From positions 1 to 18,227 of the forward strand of contig JAKLFS010000006.1 in NCBI GenBank assembly GCA_022711075.1: a stretch of 18,227 bases of DNA. Reading direction: 5' to 3'. Below, piece after piece: positions 1-6,814 of this stretch. Below the pieces are notes generated by a model. The model had not been told where the DNA came from. It searched no databases and worked only from the letters and a program-made list of their open reading frames with translations. Within the stretch, counting starts at the first letter, position 1; the number at the start of each line of letters is the position of its first letter. Made by a program: the position numbers and the translations under genes. Source of the stretch: Patescibacteria group bacterium. Its GTDB lineage: Bacteria > Patescibacteriota > Minisyncoccia > UBA6257 > JAAZHW01.

Positions 1-129
1 ATCGGTTGAACTTTTGCCGCCACCGGACAGCGAAATAATAACAATCACAAGCACAACGACTCCGATGGACACAAGAATCCACCTTTTCTTTACGAAAGCG
101 AGAAATTGGTTTAGAAACTTCATTGCCAT
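1..129 (-). CDS. N-terminal fragment of a membrane-anchored protein (possibly an efflux adaptor)
   Basis: The reverse strand opens a frame with ATG at 129 (a second ATG at 123 is equally possible) that runs off the left edge, so only 43 residues are visible. They show a short basic stretch (VKKRW), one hydrophobic membrane segment (about residues 18-33) and a Gly/Ser-rich start of an exported part (SLSGGGKSS). This layout is what one sees at the N-terminus of HlyD/MacA-like periplasmic adaptor proteins, but also of many other anchored proteins, so the function is a guess. No Shine-Dalgarno precedes either ATG. A 14-nt perfect palindrome lies at 133-146, just upstream. The gene is divergent from tRNA-Gln. 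Confidence 0.5.
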   Translation of the reverse strand, partial: MAMKFLNQFLAFVKKRWILVSIGVVVLVIVIISLSGGGKSSTD

Positions 130-132
130 ACA

Positions 133-146
133 ATTATTCGAATAAT
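133..146. promoter_or_regulatory. Perfect 14-nt palindrome upstream of the left-edge gene
   Basis: ATTATTC followed by GAATAAT forms an uninterrupted inverted repeat ending 4 nt before the ATG at 129. It could be an operator for a dimeric regulator. AT-rich palindromes of this size also occur by chance, and no clear promoter was found around it. Confidence 0.2.
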
Positions 147-227
147 CGACAAAATTTAACTCTTAATTTTAACTAATAATGTTAGAATATTTTAGCATAT
201 TCTGCCTCAAAAATAAACTGGATTCAT

Positions 228-256
228 TTGCCAAAACAGGAAAAAATCATTAAAAT
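228..256 (+). promoter_or_regulatory. Sigma70-type promoter of tRNA-Gln
   Basis: TTGCCA at 228-233 and TAAAAT at 251-256 are separated by exactly 17 nt. Transcription would begin around 263, about 5 nt before the mature tRNA 5' end. Confidence 0.65.
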
Positions 257-267
257 AAGTTTATTCT

Positions 268-338
268 TGCGGGATCGTCTAATGGCAGGACACATGACTC
301 TGAATCATGTAATCTTGGTTCGAATCCAAGTCCCGCAG
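268..338 (+). tRNA. tRNA-Gln (anticodon CTG)
   Basis: A full cloverleaf can be drawn. The acceptor stem is TGCGGGA (268-274) with TCCCGCA (331-337). The D-stem is GTCT/GGAC. The anticodon stem CATGA/TCATG encloses loop CTCTGAA, with CTG at 300-302. The T-arm is CTTGG-TTCGAAT-CCAAG. The U1-A72 first pair and G73 discriminator are typical identity elements of tRNA-Gln. The gene does not encode CCA: G338 is followed by CAT. It reads CAG codons. The amidohydrolase-like gene starts 30 nt downstream, so read-through into it is possible. Confidence 0.96.
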
Positions 339-355
339 CATCAGTCAGTTAGGTG

Positions 356-361
356 TATAAT
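356..361 (+). promoter_or_regulatory. -10 box directly upstream of the amidohydrolase-like gene
   Basis: A perfect TATAAT ends 6 nt before the ATG at 368, so the predicted transcription start coincides with the ATG (leaderless mRNA). A -35 element would fall at the tRNA-Gln 3' end, where no good match is seen. The promoter is therefore either -10 driven or weak. Confidence 0.5.
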
Positions 362-367
362 ATAACT

Positions 368-1900
368 ATGAACCAAAAAGGATTTTCACAACTTATCTTA
401 GCAATTATTGTTGGGGCGGTAATTGTTATAGCGGGAGGAATTTTTTGGCATTATCAACAACCGGCCGGGCAAAATAAATCTGCCCCAGGAACGGAAGTTA
501 CACCGGAACCGTCTTTTAATGAAGCGTCCTCTGTTTCGCCTGAACAGACAGAACAGCAAGCGTCGACTGTTTCCGCGCCCGCGACAACACAATCGCCTTC
601 TCCAATGGCACAAGTTCCCGCACAAACTGACGTAGCACTACCTTCCACCCCATCCACGCCCAACATTTCATGCACCAGTTCTACTGACACGGGGCAGATG
701 GATATTTTCGATTCTCATGTCCACATAACGTCCAAAGTTAGTGCCTCTCAGATAATCTCAGAGATGAATAAGGCGGGTGTGAGTGTGGCCAACCTGTATT
801 CAGGTTCGCTTGATACCGCATCTCAATACCCCGGCAGATTCGTGACGTTCGTAGACACTCCCGATTCGCCGCAACCCTCTACCTGGTTAACGCAAGGTCA
901 ATCATTCGTTACCTCTGTCGAGGCAAAATTGAAAACGGGGAAATTTTACGGCATAGGCGAAGCCAACCTGAGATATTACACCGGCAACGGTGGGGCCATT
1001 ATTCCGCCTCCAAATATCTATGTTGCGCCAGATGCTCCGCTTTGGCTTCAACTAGTGAACCTGTCCGCCCAATATCACGTTCCCATCTCGTTTCACTTCA
1101 TACCCGATGACGCTACTGCGAATACCGCCTTTGAAAGAATGTTGAGCTACAACAAGGATACGATTTTCATCTGGGCTCATCTCGGATTCAACAATATGAC
1201 GCTCAACAGCGCCACGCTCAATGACTTCCTTTTACGATATCCTAATTTATATTTCGACACGGCAGGGATTCAAAACATGCAAAACCCTCTTTCACAGCCC
1301 AACTCTAATTGGGCGAGACTTGCAGACCAATCTAATAACGGTCGATTGACCGAGGAATGGAGGCAATTCTTTGAAACATGGAATTCCCGCATCTTATTCG
1401 GTTCAGATGCTGGAGGAGGCGCAAATAGCCTAGAGAGATGGCTTAACTATACGAGTAATACAAGTGATCTTGCCACGGGTGATGCTGTCGGACACTGGAA
1501 ATCCCTCCTTTCTTGTCTGGATTACAACTCTGCTCGTAACATCCTAAGCAGTAATGCCCGAGGGCTCTTCTTGAAGGAGCAAAAACCCTCTTATGTATAT
1601 TCGGTTTCGTCAGGTGGTAAGTGCTATTCCATTTCCGTAAGTTCTGATTCCTCTGTTTCGGCCCTGACGTTCAATCCGAGTACACGTACAATCACCTTCA
1701 CAGTTGCCGGCTCCAAAGGAACGACGGGCAGTGCCGTGATAACCATACCGACAACGCTTGCCGGCGGAAACTTCACGGCTTCTGTGGATGGCCAGAACAT
1801 TAAATCTCAATCGACCTCAAATTCCACCAACACTACCATAAGTTTGGAATATGCTGGCGGTATAAGATCGATCACTCTCAGTGCGTCAGGCACACCTTAA
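368..1900 (+). CDS. Surface-anchored amidohydrolase-like protein with C-terminal beta-domain
   Basis: The protein has 510 residues counted from ATG 368. The frame opens at GTG 353, but that codon overlaps the TATAAT box and is rejected. Residues 1-28 (MNQKGFSQLIL onward) are a prepilin-like 'KGF' plus hydrophobic anchor. Residues 30-100 are a Ser/Thr/Pro/Gln-rich stalk. Residues 112-405 resemble an amidohydrolase_2 (metal-dependent TIM-barrel hydrolase) domain: DSHVH with H117 and H119, GIGE with E198, FHF with H243, AHLG with H271, and FGSD with D347. These match the metal and catalytic ligands of the superfamily, so the site looks intact. The substrate is unknown. Residues 406-510 are a Ser/Thr-rich beta-domain (FNPSTRTITF, then GTTGSAVITIP) of a kind I associate with archaeal surface proteins. 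Codon use (many TTC, GTG, GCC) is more GC-rich than in the core genes, suggesting transfer. It acts outside the membrane. Confidence 0.8.
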   Translation: MNQKGFSQLILAIIVGAVIVIAGGIFWHYQQPAGQNKSAPGTEVTPEPSFNEASSVSPEQTEQQASTVSAPATTQSPSPMAQVPAQTDVALPSTPSTPNISCTSSTDTGQMDIFDSHVHITSKVSASQIISEMNKAGVSVANLYSGSLDTASQYPGRFVTFVDTPDSPQPSTWLTQGQSFVTSVEAKLKTGKFYGIGEANLRYYTGNGGAIIPPPNIYVAPDAPLWLQLVNLSAQYHVPISFHFIPDDATANTAFERMLSYNKDTIFIWAHLGFNNMTLNSATLNDFLLRYPNLYFDTAGIQNMQNPLSQPNSNWARLADQSNNGRLTEEWRQFFETWNSRILFGSDAGGGANSLERWLNYTSNTSDLATGDAVGHWKSLLSCLDYNSARNILSSNARGLFLKEQKPSYVYSVSSGGKCYSISVSSDSSVSALTFNPSTRTITFTVAGSKGTTGSAVITIPTTLAGGNFTASVDGQNIKSQSTSNSTNTTISLEYAGGIRSITLSASGTP

Positions 1901-1921
1901 ATCGCCATTAGAACGACTCTC

Positions 1922-1930
1922 TGGTATAAT
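1922..1930 (+). promoter_or_regulatory. Extended -10 promoter of the MliC-like gene
   Basis: TGGTATAAT is a complete extended -10 element, predicting a start near 1937 and a 28-nt leader. A second box, TATATT at 1953-1958, lies exactly 6 nt before the ATG at 1965 and could give a leaderless transcript instead. No strong -35 is seen for either. Confidence 0.5.
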
Positions 1931-1964
1931 AAATGAAGGTGTTGAGTTAATTTATATTAAAAAT

Positions 1965-2396
1965 ATGAAAAGAAATTTTATATTTATTGTTTTAATAGTA
2001 ATTCTTCTGGCTGTTGCCGGAATATGGTATATTGGCAGTAGGAAAAACGAAAATTCTTCGCTCTCACCGTCCCCATCTCCCATCGCTCAAGTTACTTATA
2101 TTTGTAATGGCAATAAAACAATAGATGCTGTTTTTTATAAAGGGGAAACAATAGCGGTAAAACCGGGCGAACAACCAATTCCTTCAGGAAGCGTAAAAAT
2201 TATTTTAAGCGATGGACGAATCTTTAATTTACCCCAAACCATTTCTGCCGACGGAGGACGTTACGCAAATGATGATGAATCTTTTATTTTTTGGAGCAAA
2301 GGAGACGGAGCATTAATATTTGAAAATGGCGTTGAAAAAAACTATATCAACTGTATCGTCCCCGCTCAAAATTCCAGCGAATCACCCAATCCTTAA
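1965..2396 (+). CDS. Membrane-anchored MliC-type lysozyme inhibitor
   Basis: The protein has 143 residues from ATG 1965. The frame is open back to a GTG at 1881 that overlaps the previous gene and both -10 boxes, so the ATG is preferred. Residues 6-24 form one membrane segment, followed by a Ser/Pro linker. Residues 43-131 match the MliC/PliC fold: VTYICNG near the start, SADGGRY (94-100) for the family's SxSGxxY loop, and FWSKGD (109-114), which as I recall is identical in E. coli MliC. C47 and C130 are placed for the family disulfide. The second Ser of the first loop is Asp here. Family members block c-type lysozyme by inserting these loops into its active site. The protein probably sits on the outer face of the membrane and protects the wall. 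Confidence 0.8.
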   Translation: MKRNFIFIVLIVILLAVAGIWYIGSRKNENSSLSPSPSPIAQVTYICNGNKTIDAVFYKGETIAVKPGEQPIPSGSVKIILSDGRIFNLPQTISADGGRYANDDESFIFWSKGDGALIFENGVEKNYINCIVPAQNSSESPNP

Positions 2397-2415
2397 TTTT
2401 TAAAGATTGTGATTT

Positions 2416-2457
2416 AAAAACCCCGGTTGGCAATGATGATTACCGACTGGGGTTTTT
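2416..2457. terminator. Bidirectional intrinsic terminator between convergent genes
   Basis: A 15-bp stem (2416-2430 with 2443-2457, two G-U pairs, 12-nt loop) starts with AAAAACCCC and ends with GGGGTTTTT. It therefore has a U-tract when read from either strand. It separates the MliC-like gene (+) from the zinc-ribbon gene (-). Confidence 0.9.
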
Positions 2458-2508
2458 AATATAAAGACGAGGTCATAAACTCGCCTGGATTCTTACGAAA
2501 GGCGCTTG

Positions 2509-2661
2509 TTAAGCGGCCGGGGTTTCAGTTTGATCAGGCGCTTCAACGGGGGCCTGGGGCTCAACGGCCGGCGCCTCAACGATTGCCACCAAAACTTCTT
2601 GATCGGTTGGACAATTTCCCGCTTCTGCGCTCTCATAACCGCATTTAGGACATTTGTACAT
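2509..2661 (-). CDS. Small zinc-ribbon-like protein
   Basis: The protein has 50 residues from ATG 2661. It begins MYKCPKCGYES, a rubredoxin/zinc-ribbon knuckle (C4, C7), followed by one more Cys (C17, in GNCPTD) where a second CxxC pair would be expected. The fourth metal ligand is therefore missing or supplied by another residue. The last 20 residues are a Pro/Glu/Ala/Val tail. The frame stays open upstream to a TTG at 2793, but that stretch is AT-rich and contains a good promoter (2765-2793), so the longer version is unlikely. The leader is about 97 nt with no Shine-Dalgarno. The gene follows typA with no terminator between, so it may also be co-transcribed. Function unknown. Confidence 0.65.
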   Translation of the reverse strand: MYKCPKCGYESAEAGNCPTDQEVLVAIVEAPAVEPQAPVEAPDQTETPAA

Positions 2662-2764
2662 AGTCTTTGAGCCACACTCGTAATTCTTCAGAACCACAAG
2701 GTAGCTATTATTTATTCGACCTTTATCTTTCGGATCAGTTTTCAAAGAAACAATTGATAATAAA

Positions 2765-2793
2765 ATTTTAACTAAATTAAAATAATAAAGCAA
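2765..2793 (-). promoter_or_regulatory. Sigma70-type promoter of the zinc-ribbon gene
   Basis: On the reverse strand TTGCTT (2793-2788) and TAAAAT (2770-2765) are 17 nt apart. The start would be near 2758. The same TTGCTT -35 hexamer occurs at the typA and rpsP promoters. Confidence 0.5.
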
Positions 2794-2802
2794 ATAATAA
2801 AA

Positions 2803-4617
2803 TTATTCTTTTTGGCGCTTAGCGCGTTTTTGTTCAATCTCCGTCAGATAAACCTTGCGGATTCTGACGCTTTTAGGCGTAATCTCCACTAACTCATCAT
2901 CGGAAATATAATCCAAAGCCTGCTCCAAAGTTAAATTCAGAGGCACTTCCAATTGGTCTTCGCAAGCCTCCTGCTTCGCCCGAAAATTAGTCAATTGCCT
3001 GGTCCGACAAACATGAACTCTGATATCGCCGACTTTCGCGTTTTCGCCCACCACCATTCCTTCGTAAACCGGAACACCGGCCCCCAAAAACAATTTACCG
3101 CGGCCTTGAGCTGTTACTAAACCATAATTAGTGGTTGTCCCCGCTTCGGTCGCCACAATAGAACCGTGATTAATGGCATTCATCTCGCCCCGATATTCTT
3201 CGTAACCCAAAAAAATGCTGTTCAGGATTCCGGTGCCGCGGGTAGCCGTCAAGAATTTCTCCCGAATTCCAATTAAGCCACGCGTCGGCACCTTAAAATC
3301 AATGATCGCCGTATCTTTATCAGTGCGCATATTTTTCATTATACCCAATCTTTTCCCCAACATTTCAATCGCTACGCCGGAATATTCCTGCGGCACTTCA
3401 ATAGTCACCATTTCCATCGGTTCCATTTTCTTCCCGTCTTTTTCCTTGAAAATGACCTGCGGCTTGGAAACTTCCAATTCATATCCTTCCCGCCGCATTT
3501 TTTCAACTAAAATTGCCAGGTGCAACTCGCCGCGGCCGGAAACTATCCAGCGGTCGCTGGTCGCGCCCAAAGATTCTACCGATAAAGCCACATCGGTTTC
3601 CAACTCATGCTCTAAACGTTCCTTCAAATTTCGGGAAGTGGTATAATCCCCCTCCTGACCCTTAAATGGCGAGGTGTTGATGCCGAAAATCATTTTAATC
3701 GTCGGCTCATCAATGGCGATAATCGGCAAGGCCACCGGATTTTCCGCGTCCGCTATCGTTTCGCCGATGCTGATATCGGAAATTCCGGCAATAGCCACAA
3801 TGTCGCCGGCTTCAGCCCGTTCCACGTCAATTCTATTTAATCCGTCGAAAAGCATTACGGCGCTTAATTGAGCGTCTTTCACTTCGCCCAAACGATTAAT
3901 ATGCGCCACAGTCATTCCTCTTTTTAAAGCTCCGGAATACAACCGGCCCACGGCAATTTTGCCCTTGTAATTGTCATAAGCCAAATTAACCGTAAGCATT
4001 TGCAGCGGCTGATCTTTCGGAATAACCGGCGCCGGAACATATTTGATAATCGTTTCAAAAAGCGGTTTAATGTCTTTCATTTCCCCTAAATTTTTCGTAA
4101 AACCGGCCTTGCCTAAAGTGGCAGCGGAATAAACAACCGGAAAATCAATCTGCTCTTCGCTGGCTTCCAATTCAAAGAAAAGATCATAAGTGGCGTTTAA
4201 GGCCCATTCCGGCCGCGCATCCGGCTTATCAATTTTATTGATGACCACGATAACTTTATGGCCGGCTTCAATGGCTTTCTTTAAAACGAATTTGGTTTGC
4301 GGCATCGGACCTTCTTTGGCGTCCACTAAAAGCAAAACTCCGTCCACCATGCGCATAATCCGCTCCACTTCGCCGCCGAAATCAGCGTGACCCGGCGTAT
4401 CGACGATGTTGATTTTAATGTCGCCGTACTTAACCGAAGCATTCTTGGAAAAAATCGTAATACCCCGCTCCCGCTCCAATTCATTGGAATCCATAATCAA
4501 ATCCTGCGGCGCATCCATTTTAATCTTAAAATTAAGGGATTGCTTTAATAAGGCATCAACCAAAGTGGTTTTGCCGTGATCAACGTGCGCGATAATGGCG
4601 ATGTTCCTCAATTCCAT
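2803..4617 (-). CDS. typA: Ribosome-associated translational GTPase TypA/BipA
   Basis: The protein has 604 residues, the usual length for TypA/BipA. It begins with a translational GTPase domain: AHVDHGKTT (10-18) as P-loop, RGITI (51-55) as switch I, DTPGH (73-77) and NKID (127-130). EF-G-like domains II, III and V follow, then the TypA-specific C-terminal domain (GLVTAQGRGKLFLGAG region), ending in a basic tail. TypA binds ribosomes and is needed in many bacteria for ribosome assembly or stress adaptation. The ATG at 4617 has no Shine-Dalgarno. The promoter is at 4673-4701, and a terminator-like hairpin (4638-4659) lies in the leader between promoter and start codon, suggesting attenuation. 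It is read in the same direction as the prfB-yqeY group but from its own promoter. Confidence 0.96.
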   Translation of the reverse strand: MELRNIAIIAHVDHGKTTLVDALLKQSLNFKIKMDAPQDLIMDSNELERERGITIFSKNASVKYGDIKINIVDTPGHADFGGEVERIMRMVDGVLLLVDAKEGPMPQTKFVLKKAIEAGHKVIVVINKIDKPDARPEWALNATYDLFFELEASEEQIDFPVVYSAATLGKAGFTKNLGEMKDIKPLFETIIKYVPAPVIPKDQPLQMLTVNLAYDNYKGKIAVGRLYSGALKRGMTVAHINRLGEVKDAQLSAVMLFDGLNRIDVERAEAGDIVAIAGISDISIGETIADAENPVALPIIAIDEPTIKMIFGINTSPFKGQEGDYTTSRNLKERLEHELETDVALSVESLGATSDRWIVSGRGELHLAILVEKMRREGYELEVSKPQVIFKEKDGKKMEPMEMVTIEVPQEYSGVAIEMLGKRLGIMKNMRTDKDTAIIDFKVPTRGLIGIREKFLTATRGTGILNSIFLGYEEYRGEMNAINHGSIVATEAGTTTNYGLVTAQGRGKLFLGAGVPVYEGMVVGENAKVGDIRVHVCRTRQLTNFRAKQEACEDQLEVPLNLTLEQALDYISDDELVEITPKSVRIRKVYLTEIEQKRAKRQKE

Positions 4618-4637
4618 TTCTTTTATTATTTAAATTA

Positions 4638-4659
4638 AAAACCCCCTCGCGAGGGTTTT
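4638..4659 (-). terminator. Intrinsic terminator-like hairpin in the typA leader
   Basis: Read on the reverse strand, AAAACCCTC pairs with GGGGGTTTT around a GCGA (GNRA-type) tetraloop, a 9-bp stem followed by more T-rich sequence. The plus-strand version contains a C-A mismatch, so it is built for leftward transcription. It lies downstream of the typA promoter and upstream of the typA ATG. It can end transcripts from yqeY but should also act on typA mRNA. Confidence 0.75.
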
Positions 4660-4672
4660 ACCCTATATTTTA

Positions 4673-4701
4673 ATTATAACAGGAATCCAGTTAAAAAGCA
4701 A
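4673..4701 (-). promoter_or_regulatory. Promoter of typA
   Basis: On the reverse strand TTGCTT (4701-4696), a 17-nt spacer and TATAAT (4678-4673) preceded by TGT (extended -10) form a strong sigma70-type promoter. It starts 5 nt after the yqeY stop. The predicted start near 4666 gives a roughly 48-nt leader containing the hairpin at 4638-4659. Confidence 0.75.
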
Positions 4702-4706
4702 ACAAA

Positions 4707-5198
4707 TCAGCCCTTCAGAAGCTCTCCGGCGATCTTGCCAACGATTGAACCGTCGGTTTTTCCTTTGACTTGCGGCATCACCTTGGACATAATTTTACCC
4801 ATATCCTTTGGGTTAGTAGCGCCGGTTTCAGCAATCGCCTTTTTGACGATTTCACGAACCGCTTCTTCGGACATCTGCTCCGGCAAATATTCCTGCAAAA
4901 TTTCCAGTTCCTTCGTTTCTTTGTCCACCAAATCCTGGCGACCGCCTTTACCGAATTCCAAAATGGACTCCCGTCTTTTTTTCGCCTCGCTAATAATCAC
5001 ATCCTGAATCTCTTCATCATTCAGTTTGCTGGCTTCTTCTAACTTCGCCACATCGCTCTCCGTCTTGCTAAGCTTAGTTCGTTTCTCAATAATTTTATTT
5101 CCAATAGCGGCATTTAAACCGCGCAGAACCAAAAGTCGCACCTCGTCTCGGGCCAACATCGCCGTCTTAATATCCTGATTGATTTTCTCTTGAAACAT
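4707..5198 (-). CDS. yqeY: GatB/YqeY domain protein
   Basis: The protein has 163 residues from ATG 5198. The frame is open 11 codons further, but that would overlap ftsX, whereas this ATG follows the ftsX stop by 4 nt. It has the all-helical YqeY pattern: MFQEKINQDIKTAMLARDE at the start, SEAKKRRESILEFGKGGR in the middle, the EYLPEQMSEEAVREIVKK helix, and the C-terminal TNPKDMGKIMSKVMPQ and GKTDGSIVGKIAGELL motifs. The fold is shared with the tail domain of GatB, the tRNA-dependent amidotransferase subunit. A role in tRNA-dependent amidation is often suggested but not established. It is the last gene of prfB-ftsE-ftsX-yqeY. Confidence 0.9.
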   Translation of the reverse strand: MFQEKINQDIKTAMLARDEVRLLVLRGLNAAIGNKIIEKRTKLSKTESDVAKLEEASKLNDEEIQDVIISEAKKRRESILEFGKGGRQDLVDKETKELEILQEYLPEQMSEEAVREIVKKAIAETGATNPKDMGKIMSKVMPQVKGKTDGSIVGKIAGELLKG

Positions 5199-5202
5199 AT
5201 CT

Positions 5203-6111
5203 TTAGACTCGCAAGTATTTGCGAATGGCAATTAAACTGGAAATCACTCCTAAGGCAATCCCAATCAAGCTCTGAATTCCGAATAATCCCAAAAAGTGCT
5301 GCCAGAAATAAGCCCGCATATTGAAATCCGGAACCAAGCTTTGAACATGAGGATTAATAATGTAAACGAAGGGAATAAAGATAATCATAGTGATAATGGC
5401 GGCAATCAAGCCGTGAATGATACCTTCCACGATGTAGGGGCCACGAATCAAAGAATTGGAAGCACCAACCAGACGCATAATTTCTATTGATTCCTTATTG
5501 GAATAAATCGCCAAACGAATGGTGTTGAAAGCGACCAAAAAAGCGACCGCAGACAAAACCAAGGCCAAAATCAATCCGCCATTACGCATCGTATTGATGA
5601 TTTTAGCCAAACGATCAATAACCAACTGATTCTCGCTATAATTCACCTTATCAATAATATCTTGCGGCGCTTCGGTTTTTAGGTAGGAATCAATTCCGGC
5701 ATAGCTTTTCGGATCCTTAGCCTTGATATTCAAGGAGGCGGCCAAAGGATTGGTGCCCAATTCGTCCAATGATTGGATGATATTGGGATCGTCTTTGTGC
5801 TTTTCCCGAAAACGAGCCAAAGCGTCATCGCGGGAGATAAACTCCACGCTTTTGACCTCGTCCAATGATTCCAGAGATTTTTTCATTGCCAGAATTTGGT
5901 TGTCATCGGTGGAGGTTTTAAAATAAACGCTGATATCAATTTTTTCCTGCAATGATTTGATAGTATCACTGCCGGCCGCACCGAAAAGAAGCAAACCAGT
6001 ACAGAGCACTAAGGTTAAAATCATAACCGCAATCGTAGCGCTGGACAAAAGCCCGTTGCGCACAAAATTTTGTAATCCGTATTTGGTAACTCGGGAAAGT
6101 AAAATTATCAT
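5203..6111 (-). CDS. ftsX: Cell division ABC transporter-like permease FtsX
   Basis: The protein has 302 residues, typical of FtsX. There are four membrane segments (about 23-45, 177-199, 228-251, 274-296), with a large extracellular domain between the first two (46-175) and the conserved IEIMRLVGAS cytoplasmic motif (209-218) that couples to FtsE. FtsEX does not transport; it transmits ATP-driven movement across the membrane to activate peptidoglycan hydrolases at the septum. It begins 4 nt after the ftsE stop and is followed 4 nt later by yqeY, so it is surely in one operon. No Shine-Dalgarno is visible. No hydrolase partner is in the window. Confidence 0.96.
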   Translation of the reverse strand: MIILLSRVTKYGLQNFVRNGLLSSATIAVMILTLVLCTGLLLFGAAGSDTIKSLQEKIDISVYFKTSTDDNQILAMKKSLESLDEVKSVEFISRDDALARFREKHKDDPNIIQSLDELGTNPLAASLNIKAKDPKSYAGIDSYLKTEAPQDIIDKVNYSENQLVIDRLAKIINTMRNGGLILALVLSAVAFLVAFNTIRLAIYSNKESIEIMRLVGASNSLIRGPYIVEGIIHGLIAAIITMIIFIPFVYIINPHVQSLVPDFNMRAYFWQHFLGLFGIQSLIGIALGVISSLIAIRKYLRV

Positions 6112-6115
6112 ATTA

Positions 6116-6799
6116 TTAGCTTAAAATATATCTCCCCTCTTCTTCATCACGAATAATACGACCGCTTTCAATGCTGATTACCCTTTTATTCAAAGAATCG
6201 ACTATCTGCTTATTGTGGGTTGCTAAAAGAACGGTCGTGCCCAATTCATTAATTTTCAAAAGTAATTTGATGATGTCATTGGAGTTAATCGGATCAAGAT
6301 TGCCGGTCGGCTCATCAGCCACCAAAATATCGGGCTGATTGATCATCGCTCTGGCAATCGCGACTCTTTGGCGTTCGCCGCCGGAAAGCTCGCGCGGAAA
6401 ATTAAGCATTTTATCCTTTAAGCCGACTAAATCCAAAATCTGCGGAACAAATTCGTGAATTTCCTTAGGCAAACAACCAGCCGCTTCCAAAGCAAAAGCT
6501 ACGTTTTCAAAAGCATTCTTCTGAGGCAATAATTTGAAATCCTGGAAAACAATGCCGATTTTACGACGCAATTTCGGCATGTCCTTTGATTCTAATTTAT
6601 TGACTTCTTGTTTATCCAAAAAAATCCGGCCCTTAGTCGGTCTTTCTTCACCGATTAAAAGCTTAATCAAAGTTGATTTGCCGGCGCCGGAACGACCAAC
6701 TAAGGTCGCAAATTCCTGCGGCATTATTTTAAAAGTAACATTATCCAACGCCACCGAATGGCTGTTGTAAATTTTAGAAACATTTTGAAAGAAAATCAT
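6116..6799 (-). CDS. ftsE: Cell division ATPase FtsE
   Basis: The protein has 227 residues, the normal FtsE length. All ABC ATPase elements are present: Walker A GRSGAGKST (35-43), Q-loop Q86, signature LSGGERQ (138-144), Walker B ILVADEP (158-164) and switch His H195. The FtsE-like IGIVFQDFKLLP stretch is intact. It binds FtsX at the inner face of the membrane and powers septal wall remodelling. It lies 15 nt downstream of prfB; a prfB-ftsE-ftsX order is widespread in bacteria. No Shine-Dalgarno is seen. Confidence 0.97.
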   Translation of the reverse strand: MIFFQNVSKIYNSHSVALDNVTFKIMPQEFATLVGRSGAGKSTLIKLLIGEERPTKGRIFLDKQEVNKLESKDMPKLRRKIGIVFQDFKLLPQKNAFENVAFALEAAGCLPKEIHEFVPQILDLVGLKDKMLNFPRELSGGERQRVAIARAMINQPDILVADEPTGNLDPINSNDIIKLLLKINELGTTVLLATHNKQIVDSLNKRVISIESGRIIRDEEEGRYILS

Positions 6800-6814
6800 A
6801 AAATTGAAGCAAAA

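Noticed and set aside
353..367. GTG at 353 as start of the amidohydrolase-like protein
   Set aside because: The codons overlap the TATAAT box, and the typical MNQKGF N-terminus begins at ATG 368.
1881..1964. Longer N-terminus of the MliC-like protein from GTG 1881
   Set aside because: It would overlap the preceding gene and both -10 boxes and place a non-membrane stretch before the anchor.
2662..2793. Longer zinc-ribbon protein starting at TTG 2793
   Set aside because: The stretch contains a TTGCTT-17-TAAAAT promoter, is AT-rich, and its residues look random.
4735..5042. Overlapping plus-strand frames of about 90 codons opposite yqeY
   Set aside because: They are antisense to a clear YqeY protein and have no start signals or recognisable domains.
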